Origin: JAYPAN01 sp049597955
GTDB lineage: Bacteria; Pseudomonadota; Alphaproteobacteria; RS24
Assembly (NCBI GenBank): GCA_049597955.1
Contig: JBMYND010000001.1
Location: 186,001-250,000, forward strand
DNA length: 64,000 nucleotides
Direction: 5' to 3'
Shown here: in pieces, positions 35,040 through 43,540 of the stretch
Layout: each line of letters starts with the position of its first letter
Numbering within the stretch: position 1 is the first letter of the stretch
Notes under the pieces: model-generated
The model's database searches: none
Told to the model about the DNA's origin: nothing
What the model saw: the letters and a program-made list of their open reading frames with translations, nothing else
Made by a program: the position numbers and the translations under genes

Positions 35040-35408
35040 ATGGCATTTTGGTTTTTGATGGCGGCGGCGATATTGTCGCTGGCGGGCATGGTGTTTCACG
35101 GATTTATCGGTGCGCGCATTTATATGGGCAATGTCAATGACAGCAATTTGCCGGTGCTGACCAAATCGTTGAGCCTGGTTTCTTGGCATGTGTTTACCGT
35201 TTTTCTTTTGGTCTCCGGCCTTGCATTGGCCGTTATCGCCTTTAATCCGCAATATGCCATTGCCGCCTGTCCGGTCATTGGTGTCAATATATTGGGCGCG
35301 GGCTTGTTCATCATGTTTGGGCTTGGCGGGCATGGCCATTTGCTGCGCTTGCCCGGCGCCTATCTGATGGGCGGCACTGCCTTGCTTGCGCTGGCCGGTA
35401 TTTTATAG
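35040..35408 (+). CDS. Hypothetical four-helix membrane protein, 122 aa
   Basis: Four hydrophobic segments: about 2-25, 46-65, 74-95 and 105-121. Features between them include GARIYMGNVNDSN after helix 1, His50 in LVSWHVFTVF, and GLGGHGHLLRLPG between helices 3 and 4. A near-perfect GAGGAGG precedes ATG 35040. No family is recognised with confidence. It lies among other small membrane genes (39 aa and DUF2834-like) on one strand. Confidence 0.8.
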   Translation: MAFWFLMAAAILSLAGMVFHGFIGARIYMGNVNDSNLPVLTKSLSLVSWHVFTVFLLVSGLALAVIAFNPQYAIAACPVIGVNILGAGLFIMFGLGGHGHLLRLPGAYLMGGTALLALAGIL

Positions 35409-35415
35409 CCTTGTT

Positions 35416-35532
35416 GTGAGCGCCAAATATAACCGCATTGGCGACGGCTATGACATGACACGCCGCGCCGACAGCCAAAATGAGATTGGTGATTATTGCT
35501 TCTTCATTGCCGAAAAGCCGACCAAAGGATAA
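35416..35532 (+). pseudogene. Methyltransferase relic, 38 codons, internally deleted
   Basis: An open frame from GTG 35416 reads VSAKYNRIGDGYDMTRRAD, very like the first residues of class I SAM-dependent methyltransferases (YxxIxxGYDxTRRAD). It then passes directly into EIGDYCFFIAEKP and a stop, which resembles the last strand of such enzymes. The roughly 200-residue catalytic core is missing. The most direct reading is a large in-frame internal deletion between DYCFF-like and RRAD-like ends. A short functional peptide is less likely. Confidence 0.55.
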
Positions 35533-35571
35533 TCTGTCAGCCTCAATGCGCGACTTATAAGGGAGAAGAAT

Positions 35572-35871
35572 ATGCGTTTTGTCTATTTCCTATTGTTTAT
35601 TGTCGGCACCGCCGCGCCATTATCGCTGTTTGGCCCCTGGTTGCTGGCGCATGAGTTTAACCTGTCGCTTTTTGTCGCCGAGGCGCTTGTCAATCCGGTG
35701 GCGGCCGCCTTTGTGGTTGATGTATTGATCTGCGGCGCCGTGATTGTGGTGATGGCCGGTAAATTGCCGCGCGGCGAATTATTATGCGTTTTGGGCGCGC
35801 TTGGGCTGGCCGGTGCCTCCTCAGCTTTGCCTTTGGCGCTTTTCTTTATGGCAGGCCGCCGGCCAGGTTGA
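35572..35871 (+). CDS. DUF2834-like small membrane protein
   Basis: A 99-residue protein with three hydrophobic segments (about 3-26, 42-63, 71-94). The pattern FLLFIVGTAAPLSLFGPWLLAHEFNLSLF, followed by an Asp in the second helix (VVDVLICGAVIVV), matches small DUF2834-type proteins. The role is unknown. AAGGGAGAAG precedes ATG 35572. Same strand as the preceding membrane proteins, but separated from the nearest intact one by the methyltransferase relic. Confidence 0.75.
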   Translation: MRFVYFLLFIVGTAAPLSLFGPWLLAHEFNLSLFVAEALVNPVAAAFVVDVLICGAVIVVMAGKLPRGELLCVLGALGLAGASSALPLALFFMAGRRPG

Positions 35872-36115
35872 TTTCTATTATTTTCTTCGAAGGAAATATA
35901 AAAAAATATGGCCATTGATATTTTTCAAAGGACAATGCAATAGACGTGATGGAACGTATGCGTAAAAGGACAAGAATTAGAGTGTAAGACGTTAACTGTA
36001 GAGGACTCCATGCGTTCTACTTTCTGCCGCTAAAATCAATTCAATGCAGTTGGTGGCTTTGCCCCGTGACATTTTGCATCTTGCCGCCTTTGCGCCCCGG
36101 CCTAATTATCGGGGC

Positions 36116-36358
36116 ATGACTGACAGAAATGATCAAATTGATGTTTCCGAATTGGAAGGCGATGCGCTGGTGGCGGCGGCTGCCGCCTCGCTAATGCAGC
36201 AATATGGTGACGATGCGGAAGTTGTGGCGACTTTGCGGGCGGCAGAATTTGCCGCCGCCGGTGATGTTGACGCGCTGCATGCCTGGGATGCGATTATCGC
36301 CTATTTGAAAGAGCTGCGCGAAAGCACAGGCGCACCGCAGGGCGGGGTGGTGAATTGA
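36116..36358 (+). CDS. Small hypothetical protein, 80 aa
   Basis: Acidic soluble protein with no signal. The pattern MQQYGDDAEVVATLRAAEF, then AAGDVDALHAWDAI and YLKEL, recalls short DUF6961-type proteins of alphaproteobacteria; this is pattern memory only. ATG 36116 has only GGGG upstream. The frame continues to 36044, but the extra residues look non-coding. The stop overlaps the TTG start of the DCC gene by 4 bases, which supports translation. Confidence 0.6.
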   Translation: MTDRNDQIDVSELEGDALVAAAAASLMQQYGDDAEVVATLRAAEFAAAGDVDALHAWDAIIAYLKELRESTGAPQGGVVN

Positions 36359-36723
36359 GCGCGCCGCTATTGGAAGTATTTTACAATGGCGATTGCTCGA
36401 TTTGCGGGCCGGAAATCGAAGCCTATAAAAAGCTGGCAATGCGCCATAATATAAAGACGCTGACTTTCACCCCGATTGGCAGCGGCCTGTTGCCGGATGG
36501 CTATGCGCGCGACACGCTTTTGGCGCGCTTGCATGTGCGGGTGCAGGGGGGTGAGATGCTGGTGGGTGTTGCAGCTTTTATCGCCCTTTGGCGGCAGCTT
36601 CCTTATTTTGTTTGGCTGGCGCGGGCGCTGGACTGGGTGCCGATGCGGCCTTTGGCCGGTCTGGTTTATGACCGGATGCTGGCCCCGTTTTTATATCAAC
36701 GTTTTTTGCGCCGCCGCATCTGA
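36355..36723 (+). CDS. DCC-family thiol-disulfide oxidoreductase-like protein (DUF393)
   Basis: A 122-residue DUF393/DCC protein, named for the DxxCxxC motif. Here the N-terminal strand is FYNGDCSICGPEI, so the family Asp-Gly-Asp-Cys signature is Asn-Gly-Asp-Cys with the CxxC intact. A predicted thioredoxin-like fold is followed by the usual RxLPYFVWLARALDWVP and a C-terminal LVYDRM helix. The biochemical role is not established. The start is TTG 36355, overlapping the preceding stop by 4 bases. Confidence 0.85.
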   Translation: MSAPLLEVFYNGDCSICGPEIEAYKKLAMRHNIKTLTFTPIGSGLLPDGYARDTLLARLHVRVQGGEMLVGVAAFIALWRQLPYFVWLARALDWVPMRPLAGLVYDRMLAPFLYQRFLRRRI

Positions 36724-36731
36724 GCCGCCGG

Positions 36732-37127
36732 TTAGGCCCCGTCTTCTTCCGGCCAGCCAAGCTTTTGCGCGGTCGCATAACCGGCATATTTGGGTTGGTC
36801 AATAGCCAGCTTGCCCATTGTGGTTTTGGTTAAATGTTGCATCAGCGCGGCATTGTCCAATCCCATCTCACCGGCTGTGATGCGCCGGCACAAGTCGCGG
36901 TTCAAGTCTTCCAGCGTGCCGCTATTGCCCAATAAGTTTTCCAACCGCGCTTTTTCTGCCTCTTCAAAGCCGGGGGCGAGGGTTAATTCGCGGTGCAAAA
37001 TGCCCAGCACATTGGCCGCCACGCGCCCGTGAAACCCGGTATGGCCGGATAATTGCGGCAAAGCTTGGGTCTCAACATATTGCTGAACGGCCAGCATCAA
37101 GTCTTTTATATCGGGCTTGTCCTGCAT
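36732..37127 (-). CDS. DUF6285 protein
   Basis: A 131-residue helical protein of the type usually found beside the phosphotransferase gene that also precedes it here. Seen: DLMLAVQQYVE, HTGFHGRVAANVLGILHREL (the best-conserved part as I recall), LCRRITAGEMGLD and LAIDQPKYAGY. No catalytic site can be named. AAAGGAAC precedes ATG 37127. It starts 15 bases after the phosphotransferase stop, so the two are probably one operon. Confidence 0.75.
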   Translation of the reverse strand: MQDKPDIKDLMLAVQQYVETQALPQLSGHTGFHGRVAANVLGILHRELTLAPGFEEAEKARLENLLGNSGTLEDLNRDLCRRITAGEMGLDNAALMQHLTKTTMGKLAIDQPKYAGYATAQKLGWPEEDGA

Positions 37128-37142
37128 GGGATGTTCCTTTGA

Positions 37143-38144
37143 TTAATCCAATTGCTGCAACATGCGCAGCAGGTCAATTTCTGTTTCTGACGCGCGCCGC
37201 CCAATCGAGCCGCGTTCGACCGATGTGTCGAGGCCGGATTCAAATGCTTGCACCATCATGGCGCTGCACATAATCCCCCATTTTAAGGTGCCGAGGATTT
37301 CCCAAAACCGCGCCGCGCTTTCATCAATAATGCCGCCTGCCGCTTGATACGCGTCATACATGGGCTGTCGCAGGCCAAACCCGCCGACAGCCAAATCATG
37401 TTGGCCGAAACGCCATGACGGTACACATATCCAGCCCAAATCTTCCATCGGGTCGCCCAAATGTGTGAGTTCCCAATCCAATATGGCGGCAATGCCTTTA
37501 TCCGGACTAATCATCAGATTGCCATTGCGAAAATCGCCATGCACAAGGGTTTGCGCGCGCGGCGGTGGCAAATTGTCGGCCAGCCAGGCAAAGGCCAGTT
37601 CAAACACCGGATGCGGATGGTCGGCGGCTTCGTAAGCCTGTCTGTATCGGGTCAATTCGCCCTTGGCATCGGAGACCGGCATATTGGGAATGGAAGCAAG
37701 CGGGATATTGTGCAAAGCGGCCAGCGCGGTGCCGCATTGTGCCGCCAATTGCGGGCGAATCATGTCGAATTCCGGGTCGCGCAAAATCTTTCGGGCAATC
37801 GTCTCACCCTCAATGAAATTCATAATATAGGCTTCGCCCAGCCCATCCGCCGCTTCGCATATATGGGCGACTTGCGGCACGGGCAAATTATGTTGACCGG
37901 CGACTTGCAGAATCTGCGCTTCCGATGACAAGCTCAAAGCGGTTGCCCGGTCGCGCGCAAGGCCGCCCGGCGCGCGCCGCAAGACGTAATTTTGACCGGC
38001 AATCGCAAACCGCCAACTTTCTTGGCTGGCACCACCGGACAGGCGGGTGAGGGTTTGCGCCGGCTGGCCAAAAACGCGCTGTGTCATATCGGTCACGCGC
38101 CTTTCAAAATCTTGCTTTTCCGTATTGTTTTGTGCCTCTGTCAT
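37143..38144 (-). CDS. Aminoglycoside-phosphotransferase-fold kinase (ACAD10/11-type phosphotransferase family)
   Basis: A 333-residue protein with the APH/choline-kinase fold. N-lobe: LSGGASQESWRFAIAGQNYVLRR. Catalytic loop: TLVHGDFRNGNLM (HGDxxxxN). Metal-binding: ILDWELTHLGDPMEDLGW. The relatives I recall are the kinase domains fused to acyl-CoA dehydrogenases (ACAD10/11), which phosphorylate 4-hydroxyacyl-CoA. A role in hydroxy-acid catabolism is thus more likely than antibiotic resistance. It pairs with the DUF6285 gene. Confidence 0.87.
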   Translation of the reverse strand: MTEAQNNTEKQDFERRVTDMTQRVFGQPAQTLTRLSGGASQESWRFAIAGQNYVLRRAPGGLARDRATALSLSSEAQILQVAGQHNLPVPQVAHICEAADGLGEAYIMNFIEGETIARKILRDPEFDMIRPQLAAQCGTALAALHNIPLASIPNMPVSDAKGELTRYRQAYEAADHPHPVFELAFAWLADNLPPPRAQTLVHGDFRNGNLMISPDKGIAAILDWELTHLGDPMEDLGWICVPSWRFGQHDLAVGGFGLRQPMYDAYQAAGGIIDESAARFWEILGTLKWGIMCSAMMVQAFESGLDTSVERGSIGRRASETEIDLLRMLQQLD

Positions 38145-38423
38145 GCGCCTGCCATTGCCTGTAAAATCTCCCTGCCTGAGCCAAGTCTAGCATTAAAAAG
38201 CCGTGCGGCGTCAATTGCTGTAAGGCGGCACTCTAAGGCGGCATATGCCACTTCGATTTAGATTATTGCCTTTGAAATAAATAAAGAAAAATATGAGACT
38301 TGCTGAAGAAAGAAACAGCAATAAAAGTGAGTTAAGGGATTCGCTGGGTATTGCCTTCTCTATTTTGCGTTATCGGTTTTGCGTAACGGGATGGTTGAAA
38401 TCAGGAATGGATAAAACCCGAAA

Positions 38424-38452
38424 GGGTGTTGCCAGAAAAGGGTGTTGCCAGA
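38424..38452. repeat. 16-bp direct repeat, about two copies
   Basis: GGGTGTTGCCAGAAAA at 38424-38439 is followed at once by GGGTGTTGCCAGA at 38440-38452. No coding meaning seen; looks like slippage. Confidence 0.8.
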
Positions 38453-38489
38453 TTTGGCATCCGGCCATTCACATCTTTCCGAATTACCT

Positions 38490-38531
38490 GTTCTGAATGT
38501 TGTGTTCTGAGTGTCGTGTTCTGAATGTTGC
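38490..38531. repeat. 14-bp tandem repeat, three copies
   Basis: Units at 38490-38503, 38504-38517 and 38518-38531 share GTTCTGARTGTYGY. Differences are one to three bases. A different unit from the neighbouring repeats, so independent expansions in the same spacer. Confidence 0.85.
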
Positions 38532-38645
38532 GTGTCGGTTGAGGTGCCCTGCATGGAGGAATCCGCACTTACGAATTGTTAAGCGGTATTGCGTAAATTT
38601 GTGCTGGTAACTCGGCAGATTTTTTGCATGTCGCGTTTGTAGCAA

Positions 38646-38693
38646 GGGTCAAGTTTCACACGGGTCAAGTGTCACACGGGTCAAGTGTAACAA
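38646..38693. repeat. 16-bp tandem repeat, three copies
   Basis: GGGTCAAGTTTCACAC (38646-38661) is followed by GGGTCAAGTGTCACAC (38662-38677) and GGGTCAAGTGTAACAA (38678-38693). Each unit carries the half-site TCAAG. It lies about 130 bases ahead of the RTX-like reading frame, so either slippage or iterated protein sites. Confidence 0.85.
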
Positions 38694-38822
38694 GAGCCAA
38701 ATAGTGACGCGAAGATATGTGCGACGCATAAGGCAATCAGGGTCAACAAACTGCTTGCCGAAAGACGCAGCAAGCAGGGCGGGAAGCTAAAGGCGGTGAA
38801 TAAATGGAGAGGGGCAGTTAAA

Positions 38823-40615
38823 ATGGAAGTCAACAAGGCACATAAAGTGGCGGAAGAAAATAATATGGCAACTCAAAATCAACCCTCTGAACACAAACCT
38901 TCTCCGACAGGAGATGATGCCTCGGTTGGGGAAGGCGGCTTGATTTTTAGCAATTCGGCGGCGTTTGGTGAAATTGCCGGAGACGCCGAGACTTTGAGTC
39001 AAGCTGAAGCGCAGGTAAGGGTAAGGCCTCCTTTTGCGGCAGTCGCTTTTGCCGAAAATAACAGTCAGAAAATAAAACTTTCCGCGCAAGAACCCGCGCG
39101 AGGGCTGGCGGGTTTTCTGAAATCATGCAGCAGTTTTCGAAATCTCTTTGCAGAGGATGGCGCTGCGGCTGGTAATGGGCGCAGACCGGTTTTCGGTCGT
39201 GGCGCAATGTCGCCCATTATAATGTCGCCCATTATTGCGGGTCTTTTGGCAGCTTGTGGCAATAATCGTTATGTTGCTGTGCCGTCACCGACACCGCCGA
39301 CACCGCCCGGCCCGCAAGAGCCGCCGACCATTAATCTGCCTGCAATCTCTGCCGGCAGCAGACCTGAAAATACCGAGATTGCGGCCAGCGACACTATTTT
39401 TACAAGCCAATTTTCCGGCACGGGTGTCACTTTCGCACTGCAGCAAAATCAGGGCGATGCGAGCCTTTTTTCAATCAACAGCACGACCGGTATTGTTACA
39501 TTTGCTGCCGCGACCACACCGAATTATGAAGTGAAAGACAGCTATAATTTTCCGGTTGAGGCGACTGTAACCGATGCGGACAATGTGGTTCTGGGTTTGC
39601 TGCGCCAAGCGGTTCAGCTCGATGTTGAAAATGTTCAGGAGGAGGGTTCCACGCCGGTGATTTCCGGCACGGTGCAGGTTGCGCAAACCTTGACCGCTTC
39701 GGAAGTCACCGACCCGGATGATGTCACCGGCACCAATACAACCGGCTCGGTGACGGAAAGCTGGCAATGGCAGGTCAGCAGCGATGGCTCAACGGGTTGG
39801 ACAGATATTACCGGTGCGACGTTGAAAACCTATGTCATCACCACCGGCGACTTGGACAAATATTTGCGCGTGCAGGCAATGACTGGCTGGATGGCGGCGC
39901 GGGGCTGGCTGATGTCGCTTTTTTCGCCAATGTCAGCCAAAACATCACCATTGATTTGCAGGCAACCGAATGGGTCTTTGGCGACGGAAAATGGATAAAG
40001 AGCGGGTTTGGCGAGAAAAATTGGGCGCAAGCCTGGATTGACACCAATCGGAACAACCAGCGCGATGCCAATGATGAATATGATTATTTGCGCAATATTG
40101 AAGATTTGACCGGCTTTTTTGGCGATGATGTGCTTTCCGGTGATTATAAAGTCAATTATCTGCGTGGCGGCCAGGGCAATGACCGGTTGGACGGGCGCGG
40201 CAATGCTGATGTTTTGACCGGCGGAAGCGGCGCGGATAAATTTGTTTTAACGCTGGATGCCGGATTGCGTGCCGCCGATGTGATTGTTGATTTTCGCGAC
40301 AGCGGGCAGGATAAAATTGAGATTGGGCTGACTTCCACGCAAATAACGACAATCAATGCGGCGTCGGACAATGCGGCCAAGCTGACTGCGCTGAAAAACG
40401 CGTCAAACATTGGCTGGACGTCAAACAGCAATGTCACAACCAATTTAAGCTCCAACAATGCCAGCGAGAATGATACAGCGATTTATTATCTGGGCGCTGA
40501 CGGGGTGCTGGGCGGAACCGGAAGCAATGCCGATGAATTGGTCATGGTGCTGGAAGATTATGACACGGCATTGGTCTTTAGCGCATTCACGCTGATTGCC
40601 ACGGATGGGGTTTGA
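38823..40615 (+). pseudogene. RTX/cadherin-like secreted adhesin, broken by a frame change
   Basis: Two frames make one interrupted gene. The first (38823 to about 39878) has a charged N-terminus, an unusual internal hydrophobic stretch ending in LLAACGN near residue 145, a proline-rich linker, a cadherin-like domain (PENTEIAASDTIF, FSINSTTGIVTF) and the start of a WQWQVSSDGSTGW Ig-like repeat stopping at DKYLRVQA. From about 39872 the second frame continues with AGNDWLDGGAG and then RTX nonapeptides (GGQGNDRLDGRGNADVLTGGSGADKF) and a type I secretion-like tail to 40615. The first frame runs out of homology at the junction and stops at 39998. The likely cause is an internal deletion joining two repeat modules out of frame. 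An intact gene would be a calcium-binding surface protein exported by type I secretion. Confidence 0.75.
39207..39236. repeat. 15-bp in-frame duplication in the RTX-like gene
   Basis: ATGTCGCCCATTATA (39207-39221) is followed by ATGTCGCCCATTATT (39222-39236), giving MSPIIMSPII inside the internal hydrophobic segment. It keeps the frame and extends the segment by five residues. Confidence 0.9.
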
Positions 40616-40670
40616 GGGAAAACCGGCCGAATGGGTTTTACCTTTGCCGCGAATTGCGTATAGATAGAGC

Positions 40671-41360
40671 ATGACGGATGCGCCTCAGAAAAAGCGAACC
40701 ATTTTGGGTGTTTTAAGGAATTATTTTCTGGCCGGTTTGGCGATTACCGCACCGGTGGTCATTACGTTTTATCTGGTCATGTGGATTGTGGAGTTTCTGG
40801 ATGGCTGGTTCAAGCCGCTTATTCCGGTGGCCTATCATCCTGAAACCTATTTGCCCTTTTATATTCCGGGCATTGGCGTCATTGCCGCTCTTTTATTGCT
40901 GACTTTGATAGGTGGCTTTGCCGCCAATATTATCGGGCGGATGCTGGTCGGGCTTGGCGATCGCATTATCCGACACATGCCGGTGGTCGGCAGTGTCTAT
41001 TCGGCGCTGAAGCAGATATTTCAATCGGCGGTGCGCGAGGATGGGCAGGGCTTTTCCAAAGTGGCGCTGATTGAATATCCGCGTAAAGGGCTGTTTGCTG
41101 TCGCCTTTGTCACCAATGCCGCCGATAAGCGCATTAATGAGATAACGGGCGAGGAAATGACCGCTGTGTTTCTGCCAACGACACCCAATCCGACATCGGG
41201 CTTTTTGCTGTTTGTGCCGACCCGAGAAATCAGTATTTTGAATATGAGTGTGGAGGAAGGCGCGAAGCTGGTTATTTCCGCCGGTCTGGTCGATGAAGAA
41301 GGCGAAGAGGGGGCGGGTGGAACAAGCCCGGCGGAAACAGTCGCGCCCAAAGCAGGCTAG
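40671..41360 (+). CDS. DUF502 membrane protein
   Basis: A 229-residue DUF502 protein. Two hydrophobic helices (about 18-45 ITAPVVITFYLVMWIVEFL and 62-85) are followed by NIIGRMLVGLGDRIIRHMPVVGSVYSALKQIFQS and a soluble domain with FLPTTPNPTSGFLLFVP. The family is a widespread, uncharacterised envelope protein, related by plant homologues to COV. The C-terminal acidic tail is variable. It overlaps the recG stop by 4 bases, tail to tail, as is usual in alphaproteobacteria. Confidence 0.92.
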   Translation: MTDAPQKKRTILGVLRNYFLAGLAITAPVVITFYLVMWIVEFLDGWFKPLIPVAYHPETYLPFYIPGIGVIAALLLLTLIGGFAANIIGRMLVGLGDRIIRHMPVVGSVYSALKQIFQSAVREDGQGFSKVALIEYPRKGLFAVAFVTNAADKRINEITGEEMTAVFLPTTPNPTSGFLLFVPTREISILNMSVEEGAKLVISAGLVDEEGEEGAGGTSPAETVAPKAG

Positions 41361-43447
41361 CCCGATTGCAAATAGCGTATCGCCTCATCACGTTCAAATA
41401 AATAAAGCAAGTATCTCAGTGCTTTGCCCCTGTTTGAGTCAAGTTTTGCATCACTTTGAAAAATCAAGCGCACATCATCGTGAATGACCGGCAGATAATT
41501 GGCGTGGACTTCCAAATCAGCAAGCCGGAATTGCGGCAGGCCGCTTTGGCGCGTGCCAAGCACTTCACCGGCGCCGCGCAAGCGTAAATCTTCCTCGGCG
41601 ATTTTGAACCCGTCTTCCGTCGCGCGCATGATTTGCAGACGCGCCTTGGCAGTCTCACCAAGCGGGCCGCGGTAAAGCAGCACGCAATTTGAGCGGTCGC
41701 CGCCACGCCCGACGCGCCCGCGCAATTGGTGAAGTTGCGACAGGCCAAAACGCTCGGCATGTTCGATAATCATCACTGTCGCGCTTGGCACATTGACACC
41801 AACTTCAATCACGGTAGTGGCCACCAGCACGGATAATTCACCGGCCTGAAAGCGTGCCATGACGGCGTCTTTATCGGTCGGTTTCATTTGCCCATGCACC
41901 AAGCCCACCTTGTCACCGAAATGTTTTTGCAAATCCGCATAGCGGTCTTCGGCGGCGGCAAGGTCAAGCATTTCGCTTTCATTGACCAATGGACACACCC
42001 AATAGGCTTGGCCGCCTTGCGCCAACAAATTGGACAGGCTGCCAACCAATTCGTCATAGCGTTCCATGCTGACAAGGCGCGTATCAACCGGCTTGCGACC
42101 GGGCGGCTTGTCGGGCATGGGGGAAATATCCATATCGCCATAGGCGGTCAAAGTCAGTGTGCGTGGTATCGGCGTCGCCGTCATTACCAGCACATCCACG
42201 CCTGCGCCATTGCGACCTTTGGCTGATAATTGCAAACGCTGTTGGACGCCAAAACGGTGCTGCTCATCGACCACGGCAAGCCCCAAATCTGCAAATTGCG
42301 CATCCTCTTGAAACAGCGCATGTGTGCCAATGGCAATTTGCGTTGTCGCATCACCAAGCCCGGCCATAACGGCCTCGCGCTGGCGGCCCTTATTGCGCCC
42401 GGTGACGAGTGACCAGGCAATGCCCATATTGTCGAGATAAGGCCCAATCGTTTCGGCGTGCTGGCGGGCCAGAATTTCCGTTGGCGCCATGAGCGCGGCT
42501 TGCGTGCCGCTTTCGACGGCCTGCAACATGGCCATAAGCGCGACCATTGTTTTGCCGGAGCCAACATCGCCTTGGATAAGCCGCAACATGCGCTTGTCAC
42601 TTGCCATGTCCTTTTCGATGTCGCCAATGGCGGTTTTTTGAGAGCCGGTCAGCTCAAAGGGCAGGGCAGCCAGCAATTTTTGCCGCAAATCGCCCGTGCC
42701 GGGCAATTGACGTCCGGCTTGGGCGCGCCGGTCGCGCCGCACCAATGCCAACACCAATTGATGCGCCAGCAATTCATCATAAGCCAGCCGCGCCCGAACC
42801 GGCGATAAGGGCGATAATGCTTCCATGTTGTCGGGGCGATGGGCAGCGATGACGGCTTGCTGCCAGCTTGGCCAATTGTTTTTTTCCAGCCATTTGGCTT
42901 CTTGCCATTCGGGCAATTGCGGCACATCGGGCAGGGCGGCTTGAATGGCCTTCATCAAAGGGCGCGCGGCCAATCCGGCAGTGAGCGGATAAACCGGCTC
43001 TATGGGCGGCAATTTGGCAAACTCTTCCTCCGGCAACATATGATCGGGGTGGATGATTTGAAGCTGGTTGCGAAACCGCTCGACACGACCAGATACAATT
43101 CGCCGACTGCCAATTGGTAAAGCGCGGGTCAGCCAATCGCCCTGGGCGCGGAAAAATATCAATGTCAGAAAGCCGGTTTCATTCTGGCAGACCACCCGAT
43201 AGGGCAGATTGCGCCTTGGGGGTCGGTCATGTTTAATGATTTCGACAGTGAAGCTGGCAATGCGGCCTTCCTCGGCTTCGCCTATCGTCGGGCGGTAATT
43301 GCGGTCAACCAGATTGGCGGGCAGGTGAAACATGAGGTCAATCACCCGATTGCCGATAAAGCCGGCCAGAACACGGCTCATTTTCGGGCCGATACCGGGC
43401 AGTTTTTCAACCTGCGCAAACAGGCTATCTAGGGCTGATGGACGCAT
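41357..43447 (-). CDS. recG: ATP-dependent DNA helicase RecG
   Basis: Branch-migrating helicase that regresses stalled forks and processes Holliday junctions. It has 696 residues. The N-terminal wedge/OB domain contains LPGIGPKMSRVLA. The helicase core has Walker A GDVGSGKTMVALMA, motif Ia APTEILARQH, DEQH in AVVDEQHRFGVQQR, TATPIPRTL, TTVIEVGVNVPSATVMIIEHAERFGLSQLHQLRGRVGRG and the TRG-like end LGTRQSGLPQFRLAD. Divergent from sdhE. Confidence 0.98.
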   Translation of the reverse strand: MRPSALDSLFAQVEKLPGIGPKMSRVLAGFIGNRVIDLMFHLPANLVDRNYRPTIGEAEEGRIASFTVEIIKHDRPPRRNLPYRVVCQNETGFLTLIFFRAQGDWLTRALPIGSRRIVSGRVERFRNQLQIIHPDHMLPEEEFAKLPPIEPVYPLTAGLAARPLMKAIQAALPDVPQLPEWQEAKWLEKNNWPSWQQAVIAAHRPDNMEALSPLSPVRARLAYDELLAHQLVLALVRRDRRAQAGRQLPGTGDLRQKLLAALPFELTGSQKTAIGDIEKDMASDKRMLRLIQGDVGSGKTMVALMAMLQAVESGTQAALMAPTEILARQHAETIGPYLDNMGIAWSLVTGRNKGRQREAVMAGLGDATTQIAIGTHALFQEDAQFADLGLAVVDEQHRFGVQQRLQLSAKGRNGAGVDVLVMTATPIPRTLTLTAYGDMDISPMPDKPPGRKPVDTRLVSMERYDELVGSLSNLLAQGGQAYWVCPLVNESEMLDLAAAEDRYADLQKHFGDKVGLVHGQMKPTDKDAVMARFQAGELSVLVATTVIEVGVNVPSATVMIIEHAERFGLSQLHQLRGRVGRGGDRSNCVLLYRGPLGETAKARLQIMRATEDGFKIAEEDLRLRGAGEVLGTRQSGLPQFRLADLEVHANYLPVIHDDVRLIFQSDAKLDSNRGKALRYLLYLFERDEAIRYLQSG

Positions 43448-43540
43448 GTATATAGTTTAGCACAGATTTGCGCCTATATCGGCTATACCAAACCCATTGC
43501 AGTTTTGCAAAACACCGAACGGCAAGAAATGAGGCCAAGC

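Larger units (their letters stand above)
38145..38822. other. Spacer of about 0.68 kb without a convincing gene
   Basis: Between the phosphotransferase start and the RTX-like gene. It is richer in A+T in its first part and holds three separate short tandem-repeat families (38424-38452, 38490-38531, 38646-38693). A 67-codon frame at 38293-38496 is read through the first repeats, has no good ribosome binding site and is not called. The segment may hold the promoter of the downstream gene, but none could be assigned. Confidence 0.7.

Noticed and set aside
35901..36115. Tiny frames (MAIDIFQRTMQ and MERMRKRTRIRV) in the gap after the DUF2834-like gene
   Set aside because: Too short and without conserved features; the gap is A/T-rich and probably holds only regulatory sequence.
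38293..38496. 67-codon frame in the spacer ahead of the RTX-like gene
   Set aside because: No ribosome binding site, reads through tandem repeats, and no recognisable protein pattern.
38646..38693. Possible CRISPR array from the repeated 16-mers
   Set aside because: Units are directly tandem without spacers, are only 14-16 bases, and no cas gene is present.
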